Shown in pieces: positions 16,081 to 24,689 of a stretch of 38,412 nucleotides of DNA. The DNA lies in the NCBI GenBank assembly GCA_947258375.1, contig CAMYIJ010000052.1, forward strand, positions 2,723 through 41,134. The letters run 5' to 3'. A program made the translations under genes and the position numbers. Every line of letters starts with the position of its first letter. The first letter of the stretch is position 1. This DNA comes from an uncultured Acidimicrobiaceae bacterium. Lineage in GTDB: Bacteria; Actinomycetota; Acidimicrobiia; Spongiisociales; UBA5794. The notes beneath the pieces are model-generated. The model did not search any database and had not been told where the DNA came from. It saw nothing but the letters and a program-made list of their open reading frames with translations.

Positions 16081-18759
16081 ATGGCGACGACCGACCCCTT
16101 CCAAGCGAAAGCAGTACTGACGACTGCAAGTGGCGACCGCACCGTTTACAGATTGGACGCACTGAAGCATCTGGGCGACATCGATTCGCTTCCTTACACA
16201 ATCAAGGTGCTGTTGGAATCCGCCCTGCGTAACCACGACGGCGAGACCATCACAGACGAAGACGTCCATGCGCTGGCCCAATACGACGCCACCAAGGTGG
16301 CGGAGACCGAGGTCGCATTTGCTCCCGCTCGCGTCGTCCTCCAGGACTTCACCGGCGTTCCTGCCATTGTCGATCTGGCCGCGATGCGTTCGGCGGTTGT
16401 CAGGATGACCGGCGACGAGACTGCCGCGCAGAAGGTGAATCCTCAGGTCCCGGTGGACCTCGTAGTCGACCATTCCGTTCAGGTCGATGTCTTCAATCGC
16501 CCGGATGCGTTGTCCATCAACTCGGAGCGCGAATTCGAACGCAACATGGAGCGCTACGAATTTCTCAAGTGGGGGAGGGCGGCCTTTGACAATTTCTCGG
16601 TCGTGCCGCCGGCGACGGGGATCGTGCACCAGGTCAACCTCGAGTACCTCGCCAAGGTGGTTTGGGACGATGGCGAGAGCCTCTATCCCGACTCCCTGGT
16701 CGGAACGGATTCCCACACCACGATGATCAACGGCCTCGGCGTAGTCGGCTGGGGAGTGGGCGGCATCGAAGCCGAAGCTGTGATGGTCGGTCAACCGATC
16801 TCGATGCTGCTGCCCGAGGTTGTTGGCTTCCGCCTCACAGGGGCTCTTCCCGACGGCGCGACCGCTACCGACCTCGTACTGCGCGTCACCGAGATGCTGC
16901 GAGCTCATGGAGTGGTCGGCAAGTTCGTGGAGTTCTACGGCCCCGGCATGTCTGATATGCCGCTGGCCAATCGGGCCACGATCGCCAATATGGGCCCGGA
17001 GTATGGGGCTACCGTCGGGTTCTTCCCAGTGGACGAGCGCACCATCGAATACATGCGGCTGACGGGCCGTGATGAAGCCCACCTCGCAGCCGTCGAGGAG
17101 TACTGCAAGACCCAGGGGCTGTGGCGGGACGATGATCGTGAGATCGTCTACAGCTCGAACCTGGAGTTGGACATGTCCACCGTGGTGCCGTCGCTGGCGG
17201 GCCCGAAGCGTCCGCAGGATCGGATTGCCCTTGGGGACATGAAGACCCAGTGGGCTCACGATCTCGAGTCCGGGCTGCGGCCCCCGGGTTCGGCGGCGTC
17301 GGAGCCGGTTGTCACTGAATTCGACGGGACGACGTTCGACCTGGCCGACAGCGACGTCGTCATCGCCGCGATTACCAGTTGCACCAACACCTCCAACCCG
17401 GACGTAATGATCGGGGCCGGTCTGGTGGCGCGTAAGGCCCGAGCTCTGGGGCTGACTCGGAAGCCCTGGGTGAAGACCTCGCTGGCTCCCGGTTCCAAAG
17501 TCGTCACCGACTACCTCGAGCGTTCCGGGCTGATGGAGGACCTCGAAGCGCTCGGTTTCTTCCTGGTCGGGTACGGCTGCACAACGTGTATCGGCAACTC
17601 GGGTCCGCTTCCCGAATCGATCAGCCGGGCGATCAACGAGAATGATCTGGTTGTCGCCTCGGTGCTGTCCGGAAACCGCAACTTCGAGGGCCGTATCTCT
17701 CAGGACATTCGGGCCAACTACCTGGCATCACCGCCTCTTGTTGTGGCGTACGCGGTGGCGGGCACCGTGGACATCGACCTCACGTCTGAGCCGATTGGCC
17801 AGGGCGCCGATGGCAACGATGTGTTCCTGGCGGATATCTGGCCGACGCAGGACGAGATCAACGAGATGGTTGCGTCCAACGTCACCAGCGATCAGTTCCG
17901 CACCCAGTACAGCAACGTATTCGAGGGCTCTGACGAGTGGCGCGACATCGACGCCGCCGGGGGAGCGCTCTACGCGTGGGATCCCTCCTCAACGTACATT
18001 CAGGAACCGCCGTTCTTCGTGGATCTCGACCCAACCCCAGATCCGATTCAGGCGATTCGCGACGCTCGGGTGCTGCTCAAGCTGGCGGACTCGATCACGA
18101 CCGACCACATCTCGCCCGCCGGTGCAATCGGTCAGAGCACGCCGGCCGGGGAATACTTGCTGGACAACGGCGTTGAGCCAAGGCTTTTCAACAGCTATGG
18201 ATCGCGTCGCGGTAACGACCGTGTGATGACGCGCGGTACATTCGCCAACATCCGGGTCCGCAACCAGCTGGCACCGGGCACCGAGGGTGGCTTCACAACG
18301 GATTTCACCGATGGCCAGGTGCGCAGCGTTTACGACGCCTCGCTCAACTACAAGGCCGCCGGGACTCCGCTCGTGGTGCTGGCCGGCAAGGACTACGGCA
18401 TGGGCAGCTCACGCGACTGGGCCGCCAAGGGTTCCTTCCTGCTGGGCGTCAAGGCGGTGATCGCAGAGAGCTACGAGCGGATTCACCGCTCCAATCTGGT
18501 GATGATGGGTGTGCTGCCTCTCACGTTCGAAGACGGTCAGTCAGCCGAGTCGTTGGGGCTCGACGGCACTGAGACGTTCACAGTCGACATCGACGATTCG
18601 CTGCAACCTCGCCAGCCGGTGGAGGTGGTCGCCACCCGGGCAGACGGCACGGCTATCGAGTTCACGGCAACTTGCCGCTGCGACACGCCGGTTGAGATTC
18701 AGTACCTGCGCCACGGCGGGATCCTGCACATGGTGCTGCGCCGCATGGCTGCCGCCTAG
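16081..18759 (+). CDS. acnA: Aconitate hydratase (AcnA type)
   Basis: 892 residues, standard for AcnA/IRP-type aconitases. It isomerises citrate to isocitrate in the TCA cycle and holds a [4Fe-4S] cluster. The three cluster cysteines are visible as Cys434 (SCTNTSNP) and Cys500/Cys503 ([14 protein letters not shown]). Other signatures are [19 protein letters not shown] near 215-233 and the swivel-domain [15 protein letters not shown] near 770. GAGGTGAG precedes the ATG at normal spacing. It is followed by only 15 bases before the end of the convergent dipeptidase gene. Confidence 0.97.
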   Translation: MATTDPFQAKAVLTTASGDRTVYRLDALKHLGDIDSLPYTIKVLLESALRNHDGETITDEDVHALAQYDATKVAETEVAFAPARVVLQDFTGVPAIVDLAAMRSAVVRMTGDETAAQKVNPQVPVDLVVDHSVQVDVFNRPDALSINSEREFERNMERYEFLKWGRAAFDNFSVVPPATGIVHQVNLEYLAKVVWDDGESLYPDSLVGTDSHTTMINGLGVVGWGVGGIEAEAVMVGQPISMLLPEVVGFRLTGALPDGATATDLVLRVTEMLRAHGVVGKFVEFYGPGMSDMPLANRATIANMGPEYGATVGFFPVDERTIEYMRLTGRDEAHLAAVEEYCKTQGLWRDDDREIVYSSNLELDMSTVVPSLAGPKRPQDRIALGDMKTQWAHDLESGLRPPGSAASEPVVTEFDGTTFDLADSDVVIAAITSCTNTSNPDVMIGAGLVARKARALGLTRKPWVKTSLAPGSKVVTDYLERSGLMEDLEALGFFLVGYGCTTCIGNSGPLPESISRAINENDLVVASVLSGNRNFEGRISQDIRANYLASPPLVVAYAVAGTVDIDLTSEPIGQGADGNDVFLADIWPTQDEINEMVASNVTSDQFRTQYSNVFEGSDEWRDIDAAGGALYAWDPSSTYIQEPPFFVDLDPTPDPIQAIRDARVLLKLADSITTDHISPAGAIGQSTPAGEYLLDNGVEPRLFNSYGSRRGNDRVMTRGTFANIRVRNQLAPGTEGGFTTDFTDGQVRSVYDASLNYKAAGTPLVVLAGKDYGMGSSRDWAAKGSFLLGVKAVIAESYERIHRSNLVMMGVLPLTFEDGQSAESLGLDGTETFTVDIDDSLQPRQPVEVVATRADGTAIEFTATCRCDTPVEIQYLRHGGILHMVLRRMAAA

Positions 18760-18774
18760 ACGGACCACTCGGCA

Positions 18775-19878
18775 CTATCCGGCAACCTGCTCGGCGGACT
18801 CGAGCACCCGCAGGATGTTGCCGCCGAGCACGCCGCGGATGGTGGGCTCGTCCCAGCCGCGATGCAGGAGCTCGACCGTGACATTGGGGTAACAGGACAC
18901 GTCTTCGAGCCCCGGGGTCGTCACGTCGATGCCGTCGAAGTCTGAGCCGAGGCCGACGGACTCCGGCCCGGCTACGCGGGCGATGTGCTCGATGTGGTCG
19001 ACGACGGAGCCGACCGAGCCCCGCGGCAGCGCGGCTCTGCGATCGGCCAATGCCAGGTCTACCGCCTTTTCATCTTCGAGCTCCGCCATGAGAGCGCGGG
19101 CTTCCGCAAACATCTCGACCGATTGGTCGGCTGCTTCCTGTAGCACGAACGGTGGATAGAAGTTCACCATCACCACTCCGCCGGACGCTCCGACCGATGC
19201 GAGGACGTCGTCCGGCACGTTGCGGGGATGGTCGGCGAGGGCGGACGCATTCGAGTGGGAAGCGATGACGGGAGCCGTCGAAGCCTCGATGGCGTGGCGC
19301 ATCGTGTCCGCCGAAACGTGCGAGATGTCGACCAGCATGGCCAGCCGATTCATCTCCCGAACCACCTCGCGCCCGAAGTTGGTCAGCCCGCCGTGGCGGG
19401 GGACGTCGGTGGCGGAGTCGGCCCAGTCAATGGTGTCGGCATGGGTGAGCGTCATGTAGCGCACGCCGCGCCGGGCGAGCTCCCGGAGATTGTCGATCGA
19501 GCCCTCGATGCAATGACCACCCTCGGCGCCGCACATCCCGGCGACACGCCCGCCGGCCCGCGCCTTGCGGAGGCCGGCGGCGGTGGTCACCAGTTCGAGG
19601 CCCGGGTCGCGGGCGCACATCTCTGCCACGAGGTCGATCTGTTCGACCGTTGTGGCGAACGGCGTCTCGTCCCAGGCCGGCACGTACACCGACCAGAACT
19701 GTCCCCCGACGCCTCCTGCCAGCAAGCGGGCCGTGTCGGTGTGGCGCATCGGCAGGGGACCGGCAGTGTCGGCGTCGTCGAGACCCTCGTGATGGATGCG
19801 AATCGCCCAGGGCAGATCGTTGTGGCCGTCGATGACAGGAAGATCGGCATGAATCCGCCGGGCAGCTTCCAGCGTCAC
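18775..19878 (-). CDS. Membrane dipeptidase (peptidase family M19)
   Basis: 367 residues. Zinc-binding and active-site blocks of renal-dipeptidase-like enzymes are present: DGHNDLPW at the N-terminus, GAEGGHCIE, YMTLTH, LVDISH, VIASHSNASA, GLGSDFDGID and LGGNILRV. Members cleave dipeptides, often with D-residues at the C-terminal side, and some act on beta-lactams. GTG 19878 is chosen: GGAGG on the minus strand (19886-19890) lies 7 bases before it, and it overlaps the upstream gene's TGA by 4 bases (GTGA). An ATG at 19896 is possible but would lack a ribosome site and overlap by 22 bases. It is coupled to the predicted selenoprotein gene. Confidence 0.92.
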   Translation of the reverse strand: MTLEAARRIHADLPVIDGHNDLPWAIRIHHEGLDDADTAGPLPMRHTDTARLLAGGVGGQFWSVYVPAWDETPFATTVEQIDLVAEMCARDPGLELVTTAAGLRKARAGGRVAGMCGAEGGHCIEGSIDNLRELARRGVRYMTLTHADTIDWADSATDVPRHGGLTNFGREVVREMNRLAMLVDISHVSADTMRHAIEASTAPVIASHSNASALADHPRNVPDDVLASVGASGGVVMVNFYPPFVLQEAADQSVEMFAEARALMAELEDEKAVDLALADRRAALPRGSVGSVVDHIEHIARVAGPESVGLGSDFDGIDVTTPGLEDVSCYPNVTVELLHRGWDEPTIRGVLGGNILRVLESAEQVAG

Positions 19879-20429
19879 TCCTCGGCCTCCAGCCATGTCT
19901 CGACAGACACTCCGAGGCCGTCGGCGATCCGGTTCACGTATGCGTAGTAGCCGACGACCTCTGCGATATCCAGAACGTCTCGGGCGGAGAATCCGGCCGC
20001 AGCGAGGGCCGCGACGTCCGCTTCGACCATCTCGCCCGGCGTGAGCGTCAACTTCTGGGCGTACTCCAGCATCGCAACCCGCTTCTCGCTGAGACCTGCG
20101 GTATGCCAGTCGGCCTCAATGCGTTCGAGGAGCTCGTCATCCTTGAGGAGGCGCCGCAGACCGCGGCGATGGTGAAGGGTTCAGTAGTGGCAGTCGTTGA
20201 GCGTGCTGACCGTCATGGCAATCAGCTCCCGCTCCACCTTGCGCAGGCTCGCGGTTCCGGCCATTGCGGAGCGATACAGCGCGTCGTGCGCCGCCAGCGC
20301 TCGTGGGTTCAGCGAATGGATCTGCATGATGTTGTCGACACGTCCCGCCGCGGTGTCCGCCACGCGGTCGTAGAGTCGGGCGAGTTCGCCGGTCCACTCG
20401 TCTTCACGGATGGTTTCGATCCAGGCCAC
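19875..20429 (-). CDS. Peroxidase-related AhpD-like protein with in-frame TGA: predicted CxxU selenoprotein
   Basis: Reading through one TGA (20183-20181) gives a 184-residue protein of the usual length for the 'uncharacterised peroxidase-related enzyme' branch of the AhpD/CMD family. The part before the TGA has the expected TGELARLYDRVA, IMQIHSLNP, AHDALYRSAMAG and ERELIAMTVSTLNDCHY. The part after it, in the same frame, continues with TLHHRRGLRRLLKDD, MLEYAQKLTLTP, DVLDIAEVVGYYAYVNRIADGLGV. The TGA replaces the second Cys of CxxC (C80-H-Y-U83-T-L-H86-H87), which in AhpD is the peroxidatic cysteine. A SECIS-like hairpin follows. It should reduce hydroperoxides using a thiol/selenol pair. GTG 20429 has TAACGT 6 bases upstream (leaderless). 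Alternatives are a nonsense mutation or a base error. Confidence 0.8.
20152..20168 (-). promoter_or_regulatory. Putative bacterial SECIS element
   Basis: On the minus strand CGCCGC-GGTCT-GCGGCG is a perfect 6-bp stem with a 5-base loop, starting 12 bases after the in-frame TGA. Bacterial SECIS elements lie directly downstream of the UGA inside the coding sequence and need a G (commonly GU) in a small apical loop. The 17-base size, distance and GGUCU loop agree closely with the well-studied E. coli fdhF element as I recall it. Confidence 0.75.
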
Positions 20430-20591
20430 GGGCGCACGTTACCGGTCTTCACCAAGGCGCGTACCTATGACACACGCGGCTGCCGCTGTCGATTCCATCC
20501 TGTTCAGTTGATCACGACGGCGGCGTCATCCGCCATACCGCCTTGATCCGTAAAGACCTCGACACAACTCAATCCGAGGAGGAGATCAATC

Positions 20592-21326
20592 ATGAAGCGT
20601 CTTAAGAGGCTTCTCACCGTTTCAGCGGCAGTGACAGCACTCGTCGTGGCGACCATGCCGGTCGGCGCGTCGGCCGCGCAAACGCGCGCCGAAGTAGCGG
20701 CTGGAGAGCTGACGCTGGTGCACGGAGTGCCCGGCGAAGCAGACTTCCCAGTCGACATCACGGTCACCGGCCGGTACTTCGGTTTCAATCAGACTTTCGA
20801 GGGAGTCACGTTCGGCACCGTCGCCCCGGTCGCAGTTCCATTCGACAGGTACACCGTCGCGATTCGTGCCGCGGGCGCTGATCCCGATAGCCCGCCGGTT
20901 CTCAAGACGCGGACCTGGGTCGGATTCCGGGACAAGGCCGTGGTTGCTCACCTCGACGGTGAGGGCAGCCCGATGATCTCCAAGTTCAACAACACGACCG
21001 TGCTTCTTTACAACGGCCGGGCCCAGGTCACGGTGCGTCACCTTGCTGCGGCGCCCGCGGTTGACGTCATCGCCAATGACGCCCTGACCCTGATCGATGG
21101 CCTCAGCAATCCACGTGAGGCCAAGGTTCGGGTTGCCGAAGGTACGTACAACGTGAAGGTCGCCGCCGACGCCGACAATGAGGTGGTCGTGTTCGACGAT
21201 GACCTCACGTTCGCCAGTGGCACCAACACCATCATCTACGCCGTGGGAAGCCTGGAAGGCAAGTCGTTCACCCCGCTGGTCCAGGTGAAGAACGCCCTGT
21301 ACACGGTGGGCCACGCCCCGCGGTAG
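20592..21326 (+). CDS. Secreted DUF4397 domain protein
   Basis: 244 residues with a clear signal peptide (basic MKRLKRL, hydrophobic core, likely cut after GASAA near 29). The mature part has DUF4397 features: LTLVHGVPG near 36-44, VDITVTGRYF, then a second unit with VTVRHLAAAPAVDVIAND and the LVQVKNALYTV ending. It is predicted as a beta-rich extracytoplasmic protein. Function is unknown; members are common on actinobacterial surfaces. GAGGAGGAG precedes the ATG. A strong terminator follows. Confidence 0.88.
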   Translation: MKRLKRLLTVSAAVTALVVATMPVGASAAQTRAEVAAGELTLVHGVPGEADFPVDITVTGRYFGFNQTFEGVTFGTVAPVAVPFDRYTVAIRAAGADPDSPPVLKTRTWVGFRDKAVVAHLDGEGSPMISKFNNTTVLLYNGRAQVTVRHLAAAPAVDVIANDALTLIDGLSNPREAKVRVAEGTYNVKVAADADNEVVVFDDDLTFASGTNTIIYAVGSLEGKSFTPLVQVKNALYTVGHAPR

Positions 21327-21354
21327 TCCGCCACCCAATCGCCCCGAGCAACAG

Positions 21355-21394
21355 AAACGGGAGTGGCCGCTCATATGTGGTCACTCCCGTTTCT
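21355..21394. terminator. Intrinsic terminator after the DUF4397 gene
   Basis: A 14-bp stem pairs AAACGGGAGTGGCC (21355-21368) with GGTCACTCCCGTTT (21379-21392), with one G-U pair, followed by TTTCTC. It lies about 28 bases after the stop. Confidence 0.85.
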
Positions 21395-21542
21395 CAAATG
21401 AGCGATCGGGCACTTGCTGTCCGAGGGGGCGCGTCGGTTCTTCAGTTGCAGCCAATCGAGCGAGGCGACATGCGCGGCTCTTCGGGAAAAGGACGGCCCG
21501 GAGGCCGCACAGATGACTAGCACCGTCGCAGGCGGCGCGAAG

Positions 21543-21574
21543 GAGCTCGATCAGATCCTGATTTGATCGAGCTC
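21543..21574 (-). terminator. Hairpin at the stop of the SufR-like regulator gene
   Basis: GAGCTCGATCA (21543-21553) pairs perfectly with TGATCGAGCTC (21564-21574); the stem overlaps the TGA stop codon on the minus strand. The loop region read on the minus strand contains AATCAGGAT, a core also found in hairpins at 15010 and 24690. Confidence 0.65.
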
Positions 21575-22271
21575 AACCGACGTCGGTTACGCACCGCTCG
21601 CCGGATGCAGTGTGCGGGTGGACGATCGCCAGGGGCTTCTGGCTTGTTGCGGCCAGGAGGCCCTTGACGATGCCCTGGTCGAGCTTGCACACGATATCGG
21701 GGTGGCTCAACGCCGTTGCCCCGAACGGGCAGAAGCTGGTCACCAGCATGTGGTCGTCGGTGTTGGCCTCGGTTTCGAAGCCCATGCCGATCATGGCTCG
21801 AGCCACGGCCTTGGCAGCCGCGGCGAATCCGCTGTCCTGGGGCAGGCCTATCTGGGCAGCCAGCTCGCGGCCATACTCCCGGCCCACCTCCTCTGCAGCT
21901 GTCGCCGCATCGGCCGGCGCGATGCGATCAATCACTCGCACCAGAAGCTCCGCAAGAAGGTCGTAGCGCCGGTCCGGGAACTGCAGCTGCACTTCTTTGG
22001 CGGTCGCCTCATAATGCTTCGCGGGGCGGCCGGCCCCGGGGCCCTGTTTGCCGGTGCGCCGCCTCTCCGTGACGCTCAGATAGCCGTCTTCCACCAGGCG
22101 ATGGAGATGGTGGCGGGCGACGTTGGGGTGGATCTCGAACAGCTCTGCGACCTGCGCCGTGGTCATCGCCTCTGGCGACTGCTGGATCGAGAGGTAGATG
22201 CCCCGTCGCGTCGCGTCACCCAGCGACGAAGCCAGATCCTCTACCTGTTGATCGAATGCGTCGTGTTTCAT
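21573..22271 (-). CDS. SufR-like helix-turn-helix regulator with C-terminal cysteines
   Basis: 232 residues. The N-terminal winged helix (about 10-75) has LGDATRRGIYLSIQ, then MTTAQVAELFEIHPNVARHH (recognition helix) and a wing at YLSVTERRR. The C-terminal domain carries Cys181 (SFCPFG), Cys195 (DIVCKLD) and Cys227 (ERCVTDV), the kind of layout used by SufR-type regulators to hold an iron-sulfur cluster. It is divergent from the Mrp iron-sulfur carrier gene, so a role in sensing iron-sulfur status and controlling that gene is a reasonable inference. Its ATG is preceded by AAGG on the minus strand. Confidence 0.82.
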   Translation of the reverse strand: MKHDAFDQQVEDLASSLGDATRRGIYLSIQQSPEAMTTAQVAELFEIHPNVARHHLHRLVEDGYLSVTERRRTGKQGPGAGRPAKHYEATAKEVQLQFPDRRYDLLAELLVRVIDRIAPADAATAAEEVGREYGRELAAQIGLPQDSGFAAAAKAVARAMIGMGFETEANTDDHMLVTSFCPFGATALSHPDIVCKLDQGIVKGLLAATSQKPLAIVHPHTASGERCVTDVG

Positions 22272-22287
22272 GTGTGCCTTGCGGTGT

Positions 22288-22309
22288 GTCGAGGTCGCTT
22301 GGATTCGAC
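22288..22309. promoter_or_regulatory. Candidate operator between the SufR-like and mrp genes
   Basis: GTCGA-N12-TCGAC is an imperfect dyad in the leader of the regulator gene, between its ATG and the back-to-back promoters. It could be an autoregulatory site; this is inference from position. Confidence 0.3.
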
Positions 22310-22321
22310 GAGTATGCGCCT

Positions 22322-22331
22322 AACTATAGTT
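22322..22331. promoter_or_regulatory. Overlapping divergent -10 boxes (AACTATAGTT palindrome)
   Basis: TATAGT reads on the plus strand at 22325-22330 and on the minus strand at 22328-22323, so both divergent promoters share the same bases. Predicted leaders are about 25 bases for mrp and about 45 for the regulator. A regulator bound here could block both genes. Confidence 0.5.
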
Positions 22332-22360
22332 TCTATCTACTACGGACATAGGAGATTGAA

Positions 22361-23458
22361 GTGGCAGACGCCGGTGCGGTTCGGGCAGCTATCGAGCTGG
22401 TGGAGGACCCCGAAATACATCGTTCGCTCAAGGAACTCAACATGCTTCGCGGGCTCGATGTTGCCCCCGACGGGGCGGTCCAGGCCGTGGTGGCTCTGAC
22501 CATTCCAGGTTGTCCCTTGAGGGACAAGCTCACCGACGACATCACCTCGGCCGCCATGAACGTCCCGGGCGTCACGTCGGTTGAGGTCGATTTCACCACG
22601 ATGACAGATGAGGAGCGATCTGCTCTCATGACCAGTATTCGTGGAGGGGCGGCGCGGGAGATCACAGTTGGCAAGGCGGGTTCGAAGACGAGGGTTCTGA
22701 CTGTCGGGTCGGGCAAAGGGGGGGTCGGCAAATCGTCCGTGACGGCCAATCTGGCAGTCGCGCTCGCCGCGGTGGGGAAGCGGGTTGGTGTCATCGACGC
22801 CGACGTTTGGGGCTTCTCTATTCCGAAGATGCTCGGCATCGACCGGAGCCCGACGGTGATCGATGAGACGCTGCTCCCGCCGGAGGCCTACGGGGTCGCG
22901 GTCATGTCGATGGACTACTTCGTCAAGCCCGACCAGGCCGTGATCTGGCGGGGCCCGATGCTTCACAAGGCACTCGAGCAGTTTCTCGCCGATGTCTACT
23001 GGGGTGACCCCGACTACCTGCTGATTGACATGCCCCCGGGAACCGGAGACGTCGCCATCTCCATGTCCCAGTTCTTGCCGCGTGCCGAGTCGATCGTCGT
23101 GACGACGCCGCAACCAACCGCGCAACGCGTCGCCAAGCGTGCGGCCCTCATGGCCGCCAAAGTCGACCAGGAGGTCGTCGGCATTGTCGAGAACATGTCA
23201 TGGTTCAGCGGTGACGACGGCAAGCGCTATCCCATCTTCGGTGAAGGCGGCGGACGGTCGCTCGCCGAGGAGCTAGGAGTACCGCTGCTGGCGCAGATCC
23301 CACTGGTCGTCTCGCTCCGGGAGGGCGCAGACGCCGGCGTGCCGGCACTCGAGTCAGATCCGACCGGAGGCGCCGCCGAAGCTTTCCGTTCGCTCGCACA
23401 GGAGATCGAGACTCGCAAGCCGCGGTTGCGCAATCACCCCGAATTGGTCATTCGCTAG
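22361..23458 (+). CDS. mrp: Mrp/NBP35 family iron-sulfur carrier ATPase
   Basis: 365 residues from GTG 22361, with GGAG six bases upstream. The N-terminal MIP18/DUF59 domain (about 5-90) includes IPGCPLRDKL. The P-loop ATPase domain has the deviant Walker A GSGKGGVGKSSVTANLA near 116-132, the DADVWGFSIPKMLGI switch, DYLLIDMPPGTGD, and IVENMSWF. Mrp/ApbC proteins carry [4Fe-4S] clusters to apo-proteins. The CxxC that usually follows ENMS in cluster-binding members is replaced by SGDDGKRY, so cluster binding must differ; I recall mycobacterial Mrp also lacks it. It is divergent from a cysteine-containing regulator. Confidence 0.93.
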   Translation: MADAGAVRAAIELVEDPEIHRSLKELNMLRGLDVAPDGAVQAVVALTIPGCPLRDKLTDDITSAAMNVPGVTSVEVDFTTMTDEERSALMTSIRGGAAREITVGKAGSKTRVLTVGSGKGGVGKSSVTANLAVALAAVGKRVGVIDADVWGFSIPKMLGIDRSPTVIDETLLPPEAYGVAVMSMDYFVKPDQAVIWRGPMLHKALEQFLADVYWGDPDYLLIDMPPGTGDVAISMSQFLPRAESIVVTTPQPTAQRVAKRAALMAAKVDQEVVGIVENMSWFSGDDGKRYPIFGEGGGRSLAEELGVPLLAQIPLVVSLREGADAGVPALESDPTGGAAEAFRSLAQEIETRKPRLRNHPELVIR

Positions 23459-23473
23459 CCGGGTTCGATCATC

Positions 23474-23479
23474 TACGAT
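23474..23479 (+). promoter_or_regulatory. Putative -10 box of the DUF3107 gene
   Basis: TACGAT is 30 bases before the TTG start, and the GGAGG ribosome site lies between. No clear -35. Confidence 0.3.
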
Positions 23480-23509
23480 CGGCACCCGAATCAGATTCCG
23501 GAGGCACAA

Positions 23510-23737
23510 TTGGCCAACAAAGTCACCATGCGCATCGGCTTGCAGTCCGTGCGAGAGATCGAGCTCGAGGTAGAAGATTCCGACGAAGTCATTGCCGCGC
23601 TCACTGCGGCCATGACAGCCGAGGATCCGCTGGCTTGGATCACCGACACCAAGGAGACCCGCCACGGAATCGCGGTCGACAAGCTCGCATTCATCCAGAT
23701 CGATGCCGAAGAGCCCAAGATGGTTGGCTTCGGCTGA
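23510..23737 (+). CDS. DUF3107 family small protein
   Basis: 75 residues from TTG 23510, preceded by GGAGG at 23500-23504 with 5-base spacing. The sequence follows the DUF3107 pattern found across actinobacteria: an N-terminal beta strand MRIGLQSVREIELE, a helix (VIAALTAAM), then WITDTKETRHGIAVDKLAFIQI and the terminal MVGFG. Its function is unknown; conserved members are usually about this size. Confidence 0.9.
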   Translation: MANKVTMRIGLQSVREIELEVEDSDEVIAALTAAMTAEDPLAWITDTKETRHGIAVDKLAFIQIDAEEPKMVGFG

Positions 23738-23759
23738 ATTCGAGCAAACCAGCGAGCTG

Positions 23760-24495
23760 ATGAGAATGATCTCTGAAGAGTTGCTGGCGCGACTGCGGGT
23801 CCGTGCCGCCGACGATCGGCGGCGCACCGACGCGGTGCCGGCTACCGGCACCGGCCTCGGGGACGGCGCATTCCAGACCGTCGTCGCCGGCCTTGATGGG
23901 AGCCGACCGGAGCCGCCGGGAGTGCTACCGCCACCGGCATCTCCCACCACGATCGCCGCCACCGAGGCACGGCTGGGGTTCCCGCTTCCGGGTGACCTGG
24001 CGCAGCTCTACAGCTCCGTGGCCGAGGGTGGCTTCGGCCCGAGTGCGGGGCTGGCTTCTCTGGAGGCCATCGCCGACCGGTACGGCCAACTGATGGCTGC
24101 TCCACAGGGCGAGGACGGGCAAGAATGGCCTCAACATCTGCTGCCGATCGGCCTCGCCACGCCGGGGGCCGATTGTTATGACCTGCGTTCGGGGCACATC
24201 GTCTGTTGGGACGAGGAGTCCCTCGCCGCAGGCCCCGGCGATCAGATTCTGGGAGAGCTCTTTCAGGGAGCAGTCGGAGAGCCTCTCATCATGGCTCGAG
24301 TTCTGGCTGACCCGCCCGGCTGCTGCCGACCTGGTGGATCGGGCTGCCAAAGAAGCGGCGCTCACACACCTGCGCCAAACGATTCCCCTCCTCCGAGCCA
24401 TGACGGCCGAGGAACGTGAAGAGATAGGAATCGCGGGGGACAACTGGGAGGAGACGCACTGCCGCAATCTCGGCGTCGACCCCGCCGACCTGTGA
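23760..24495 (+). pseudogene. SMI1/KNR4-like protein gene with a frameshift
   Basis: The first part (23760 to about 24245) encodes a SMI1/KNR4-like domain: TEARLGFPLPGDLAQLYSS, EGGFGPSAGL, then HLLPIGLATPGADCYDLRSG and HIVCWDEESL. From about 24245 the matching continuation lies in the next frame: FWESSFREQSESLSSWLEFW, followed by a 60-residue helical tail with EEREEIGIAGDNWEETHC and a TGA at 24495. The original frame runs into Pro/Cys-rich nonsense. Thus one indel near 24240-24262 breaks the gene, or the base call is wrong there. SMI1/KNR4 proteins often serve as immunity or scaffold proteins; no toxin gene adjoins. The start (23760 or 23766) has no good ribosome site. Confidence 0.65.
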
Positions 24496-24656
24496 GCGAG
24501 CGGAGCGGGCCCTTCTCGCCTCGAATCGAGCGACAAGCGCCGTCGACTCGAAAACAGACGGCCGATGTGGGTTTGGGTGAGGCCCAGCAGCAACCGCGCT
24601 CTCTGCCCAGCCGAAAGCCAAACGTTCCGAGCGTCCGGGAGGCCGCCCAATACGGA

Positions 24657-24680
24657 AGCGGCTCCCCTAGGGGAGCCGCT
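24657..24680. terminator. Perfect 24-base palindrome, likely bidirectional terminator
   Basis: AGCGGCTCCCCT is followed directly by its complement AGGGGAGCCGCT. It lies between the convergent SMI1-like and whiB genes. No strong U-tract is present. Confidence 0.6.
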
Positions 24681-24689
24681 GAGCAAACT

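Noticed and set aside
20181..20183. UGA reassignment (to Trp or Gly) as an explanation of the in-frame TGA
   Set aside because: Several complete genes in the window end with TGA (for example at 4259-4261 and 12950-12952), so UGA is a normal stop here.
20103..20546. Plus-strand 147-codon frame across the AhpD-like gene
   Set aside because: Composition is unlike a protein and the minus strand has clear family similarity on both sides of the TGA.
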